From Costus lasius (taxonomy: Eukaryota; Streptophyta; Magnoliopsida; Zingiberales; Costaceae), in contig CM050453.2 of assembly GCA_027563935.2 (NCBI GenBank), positions 11,612,001 to 11,676,000 of the forward strand: a stretch of DNA of 64,000 nucleotides, in the 5' to 3' direction. Below, piece after piece: positions 59,061 to 64,000 of the stretch; positions within the stretch are counted from its first letter, which is position 1; each line of letters opens with the position of its first letter. The position numbers and the translations under genes were made by a program. The notes beneath the pieces were generated by a model, which saw only the letters and a program-made list of their open reading frames with translations, had not been told where the DNA came from and made no database searches.

Positions 59061-62000
59061 ATGGCCTCCGCGGCGCTCCTCCACCCTTTGCTCTCTCTTC
59101 CCACGTCGCCGCGCTTCCCAACGTCGCGCCTCGTGCTCTCCTCCTCCCCCCTCCTCTTCTCCTCTAACGTTTCTTCTCGTCTCTCCATCTCCGGCGCTTC
59201 GCCGCTGGCCTTCGCTTCTGTTTTGAACCGTCGGAACCGGGAGTTCGCGGCGGCCGTCCCCAGGGCGAGCTCCGAGGAGGGAGATATCGAGACAGCGCCT
59301 GAGGAAGAGGACGCCTCGACAGACGTGACGGCGGAGGGGAATCCCGAGGCTTCCGGAGCAGAATCCGAGGAGAGGCCTCCCAGGAAACCTAGAGTCAAAC
59401 TTGGGGACATCATGGGGGTAAAGTTCATCTATCTTTCCATTCTCTTTTTTGCTTTAATCAAGCATCTCTTTCGTGCGTTATCATGGTTCTTGTGTTGTTA
59501 GATTTTGAACAGGCGGGCGATTGAGGCGTCGGAGAAGGAAAGACCGGTGCCAGACCTCAGGACCGGCGATATCGTAGAGATCAAATTGGTAAAGTTGGGA
59601 CTTTGCCTGCACTAGATCTACAGTTTTGAATTGTTTTTTGCGCAATTCAAGTGGTGAATTTTACAGCAAGTACCAGAGAATAGGCGCCGTGCATCCATTT
59701 ACAAAGGAATAGTTATCTCAAAGCAAAATGCGGGCATCCACACCACAATTCGTATTAGGAGAATTATTGCGGGTGTTGGGGTTGAGATTGTTTTCCCTGT
59801 GTAAGTCCTCTCTTTTTGCTGCTAGCTAGCTTTTATACTTTACTGCAAGCAGAATGGGTGTTTAATTTGAATGGGTTTGAAGGAAGGAATGGAACCATGA
59901 ACATCAAGAAATTTGGTTCTCGTGGACATCTTGAACAAAACATAAACACAAGTAACCATTCGCATGAGGACAGAAGAAAACAACTTGCAACAATTCAAGG
60001 GAAAAAAGAACTCTCACGAACCTGTAGCCAATAAGGATAACTATGACTTCACACCACAAAAAAGGGGTTCACACCAAAGAAGTTTGAACACACTGATTTC
60101 TAGAATTTCACACTGAAAGAGAAGAGCATTGAGTGGAGAAATTCATTTCTTGGATCGCTATAACTGCTTTTATATGGCCTTGTGGTGGCTCCAAAAGTCC
60201 TAGATCTTCAAGTGGATCATGCTTTAATCCAAGTGGATCCAACCAAAGATTTTAAACAAACTGATCCAAAGCATACTCATCTGAGCCTAATTTGACATGT
60301 TTTGATCCATGATATGTAGCATAAAGTCAACTTGACATAATTGAGTTAAAACATGACTCTATTACATATGATCCCATATATACATCACTATATAGATAGT
60401 GATGGTGTCGCACAGATAATACTTGGTTAACATACTCTAATTTGTTATATTGATGTGGCAAATATGAATATCGATTCCCACTAGGATTAGCATTGTCTGT
60501 TATGTAGATGTGGTAAATATGACTATTGATCCCTTATATGCATAACTATATGGATAGTGATGGTGTCGTGCAGAATAGTACATAGTTAACATACTCTAAT
60601 CTGTTATGTAAGTGTGGCGAATATGATTATTGATTCCCGCTAGGATCAGCACTGTTCATCTTACGTACTATAACTAAGTTGCTAGTAGCTAAACTTGTTA
60701 TTAATAATTGTCATCCAAATCAAAGGGAAAGTTATTGTTAAGAAAATAAAACTACCTAGGTAACGACATTGCTTAGAACTAAACTGTTGGGATATCTCAC
60801 TTTTGAGATCAAATTAGATCAACCATTGAATATGAATGCCTATTATTATATCTTATTTCCCTTTACTAAGAGAAGCTGAGTCTCATGTACCATTAGTTTA
60901 TCTACTATGGTCTAGGATTTTTTTTTTCTTATGTAAAAAACTGTTTGATGCTTTCCTAAGCTTGAACCTAGCCCTCTTTTTTTTTAGCAATGTGCGCAGG
61001 GGCAATTCTAAGTAGGTCCTCGTGTGGGGAAATATCTTTACTCAATTTGTGTATAGTAATGAAATATTCTATTAAATCAAAAATATGTTATCATCTCCTT
61101 CTAATTTAAAAGAAAAATGAGATGGGAGGAAAAGACGAATACAAGTTTATAGATAATAGAGGCTACAAGTATATATAAATTATATAGGATATTAGGATAT
61201 GAACTTGACAAGGTGACTATCCAATAAGCCCTGAATACATAATAGCACATGAAATAGTACTGTTACAAATTATAAGTTATAATAATTTAAAATAAGGTTG
61301 TTAAAAATGCATTCCGGGTCTTAGAATCTTACGATCCTATGACCTAGAGTAGACAAACCATTTCAGAACGAACATAGGATTTGAATTTGGTAGGTTCTTA
61401 TGATCCCACCAATCCAGATCTTAAGATCGGATAGGATCTTACTAGCCCAATAAATCCTACTTGACCAATAGGTAGAATGAGTTTATATTTAACTGTTATT
61501 ATACCAAAAATCAATAATTTATTATGCCAAAAGCTCTAGATTTCTATATGACGTAATTTCTCATCTTTAATTATCATCATTTGTACTGAACATTCATTGA
61601 CTTAAACTTTTTATCATCTTCAATTATATTTGTCAATTTTGATTGGTTGTCATAATCAACTTTGTAATTTTTGTTATCTATATTAGCATCTTCATTGTTA
61701 TTTTTGCCATTTTCGTTTACTATATATACTTTTATCTTCGTCATCTAGTATGCATTTGTCTTGTTGTTTTTATTTCACTATTGGCCTTTATTGTTTTTAG
61801 TTTCAATATACACCTTTGTTGTATCCATCTATTATAAACTTGTTTCCATCCCTTCACCTCACAAATATTCAATTTCATAATTTTACATTATACAATATAT
61901 ATTGAAACAATAATACAATATATTAGATACATATAATTTAACTAGGGGTGGCAACATGTCAGGTACCTGCATTACCACCCAAAACCTGAACCCGACTTGA

Positions 62001-63507
62001 TCCCCGAACTCGATACCCACATCTAACTCGAACCTGGGTTAAATATCCTATTGTATAACCCGAACTTGGGTCGGATATTTAATCGGGTACCCGATTAAAT
62101 AAAATATAAAATATTTATTATATATATTTTATAAAATATAATTTAAAAAATTAAAATAATAATAAATATATTTATATAATAACTATTTGTTATTATTTAT
62201 ATATTTTTACTAATAACAAATATTTATATAATAGTTATTTTATTATTATTTATATTTTAATAAAATAAATATATTTATTTATTATTAAAATTGGGTATTG
62301 GGTACCGGGTACCCGCATCGCTAAACCCGACCCGATTAAAACCCAACCCATCAAATCTGAACTCGTCCTGTTTAAATACATGAGTATCTGAACCCGATGT
62401 AAACAGGTCCGGTTGGGTCGGGTACCCGACCCCAATAGATAAAATTGCCGGCGCTAAATTTAACCATGGTGTAATAGATATTTATTAATTTTCTATTTAT
62501 TAAAATACTTATCTTACTATTGAGACAAATTAGATGATTATATATATAAAGAGAGAGAGAGAGAGGAGGAGGATGTTACAATCTTATGATTTGATCCAAC
62601 GTTTTGATGCTACAGAGCCTTGCTATTTTTAAGGACCTTGATTACCTTGATTTGAAAGGTGATATAATGATCCGCTGGTGAATGTGTAATAGCTATATTG
62701 ATGGGACATTTAGTAGCTTTGCCTACAAATTTGAGAGATTTACTTTGTAGTTGATGGTTTTCTTATAACCTTGGCATATATTGAAGGTTTCTTCGGAAAC
62801 TGTTACTCCTAGATGATGCGTACATTGGGGAATCAAATTGGTGAAGATGCACTAACCAACCAATCGAGTGGACTTGCGCCTAATCGATGGTTATGTTCTC
62901 TGAAATCTTGATTGTTTTCCTTTGAGTTCAGGAATATCTGGTCTGGACTTTAGCTATGGACAACCATCTGTTGTCGACGCAACTAATGTTCATAAGAATA
63001 AATGTTAGAAGGAAGAATAAATGTCAGAAGGAATCTATGAAGTTTGGTTTTAGTCAAGCATATGCTTATAGAGTTACACAAGAACTTGACAAATCTCTGT
63101 GGCTAATAGTATTTACGAAGCAATGCTAAAAAGTCTTAACCATTGTCTAGTTTGACTAATTTATACCTTGCTGCCTTCCTGAATAAGCAATTCTGAACTT
63201 TAGTAGAAAGTCAACCACCTTGTTCTGCTGTCTGCTACCTATTTCAGATGATCAACTTGGGGAAAGTTGCCAATCATACGTTTCCAGCCTGTGATTGTCA
63301 TGTTCTGCACTTTCTTTATAGTTTATATATTTCTTATATATTAAACACTATTACTGGTCCAGAAAGAAATTCTTAAAGCTTCGTTGCTTCTGCTTCAGGT
63401 ACTCTCCTAACATTAAGGAAATCAAAGTCGTGAGCCACAGGAAGGTGCGAAGGGCAAGATTGTACTACTTGAGAGACAAGCTTCCACGTTTTTCTACCTT
63501 CAAGTAA
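59061..63507 (+). CDS. RPL19: Plastid 50S ribosomal protein L19 (bL19c)
   Basis: Four exons keep phase and give 228 aa: 59061-59417, 59502-59588, 59667-59800, 63399-63507. The first about 60-70 residues are Ser/Ala/Leu-rich with few acidic residues, a typical chloroplast transit peptide. An acidic spacer follows ([15 protein letters not shown]). The conserved bL19 core runs from about 112 to the end: [77 protein letters not shown]. bL19 sits at the interface of the large and small ribosomal subunits. Intron 3 is 3.6 kb and holds a hAT-type MITE. The start is the first ATG in the GC-rich exon. Confidence 0.96.
61943..62456. mobile_element. hAT-type MITE in L19 intron 3
   Basis: Left end taggggtggcaac; right end (reverse complement) tagcgccggcaat. 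It is flanked by an exact 8-bp duplication aatttaac (61935-61942 and 62457-62464). It shares GGGTACCCG and GGGTCGGGT arms and an AT-rich centre with the split MITE at 10-14 kb, so the two are of one family. Confidence 0.88.
62549..62567. repeat. (GA)n microsatellite
   Basis: Short run of ga units in L19 intron 3. Confidence 0.7.
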
Positions 63508-64000
63508 CAGTTCATGCATCGATTGTCTTGCAGTGTCAAGCTCCCCGTGTCGCCATCCGTTGCATCTTTCTACCGTTTCAAAGCATTTCAAGCTTTCATT
63601 TCTCAAGCTCTTTGTTGGATAGATCGATGATCAACAGAAATGTTTTCTGTATCAATTATATTAATCGTCGCGTTGTTCTAGAACATTTTGATATTATGGT
63701 ACCCAATTTGGCTTCTGTGGAAGGTTTCTACTTTCTACATTTTATCAAATAATTTCTCAGTGAAGATAGCAAAGATTTGATTAATTTTATTATGAATATA
63801 ATGTGACGAGAGCGAATTTGATTATTTGAATTTTATTTTTTTATATTGATATGGGATGAAGTTTAGTTTCCTGTTTTATATTATGGCACCAGCCGAATTC
63901 ATATCATCTATATTGGACAATTTTCAAGTAACTTTATCACTTAAATACAAAAGAAGGTAATTGGGGCGTGAGTTACCGACTTACATGGAAAAAAAACACT
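63508..64000. other. 3' UTR and downstream spacer of the L19 gene
   Basis: Likely 3' UTR to about 63750, then AT-rich sequence. The overlapping short frames here have no recognisable domain. Confidence 0.5.

Noticed and set aside
61643..61837. 64-aa hydrophobic frame
   Set aside because: It lies in L19 intron 3, made of T-rich simple sequence, with no supporting features.
1..64000. CRISPR arrays, bacterial operons, rRNA genes or clear tRNA genes
   Set aside because: None was seen. The window has plant nuclear gene structure throughout, and repeats are transposons, microsatellites or tandem duplications.

Overview
This is nuclear DNA of a flowering plant. The genes are split by many GT-AG introns, there is a plastid-targeted ribosomal protein gene, and large parts are plant LTR retrotransposons, hAT and PIF/Harbinger elements and MITEs. 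GC-rich first exons followed by AT-rich later exons and introns suggest a monocot outside the grasses, but this is inference.

Layout. 1-2430: AT-rich spacer with one MITE-like repeat. 2431-4824: a FAR1/FRS-like gene without its DNA-binding domain. 5200-7110: an inverted, decayed duplicate of the Rab1 gene found at 50-53 kb. 7190-10010: AT-rich repeats, a palindrome-headed tandem array and a hAT MITE split by a TA microsatellite. 10011-14346: a hAT MITE interrupted by a gag-only Ty3/gypsy LTR element. 14496-15553: a PIF/Harbinger-type element carrying carboxylesterase gene fragments. 17008-37101: an 18-exon GRAM-VASt gene (VAD1-like) whose 9.7 kb intron 12 holds a 4.1 kb hAT element. 39018-44330: a cluster of related LTRs bounded by the same pentamer, CTAAG. 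45219-45600: a deletion derivative of the hAT. 46440-49542: a decayed Harbinger transposase beside an intact Myb/SANT-like ORF. 50232-53306 (minus): the intact Rab1/RABD2 gene. 53805-57200: a head-to-head, uncharacterised glycine-rich gene. 58488-58983: a hAT MITE. 59061-63507: the gene for plastid ribosomal protein L19.

Four or five loci look like working host genes: the GRAM-VASt protein (predicted membrane-contact lipid transfer), Rab1 (ER-to-Golgi traffic), the glycine-rich protein (unknown role), bL19c (plastid translation) and possibly the FAR1-like gene. They show no operon-like relation; the only tight pairing is the shared 498 bp promoter interval between Rab1 and the glycine-rich gene. 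All exon models were built by eye from splice consensus, reading phase and recalled family conservation. No transcript or database search was available.
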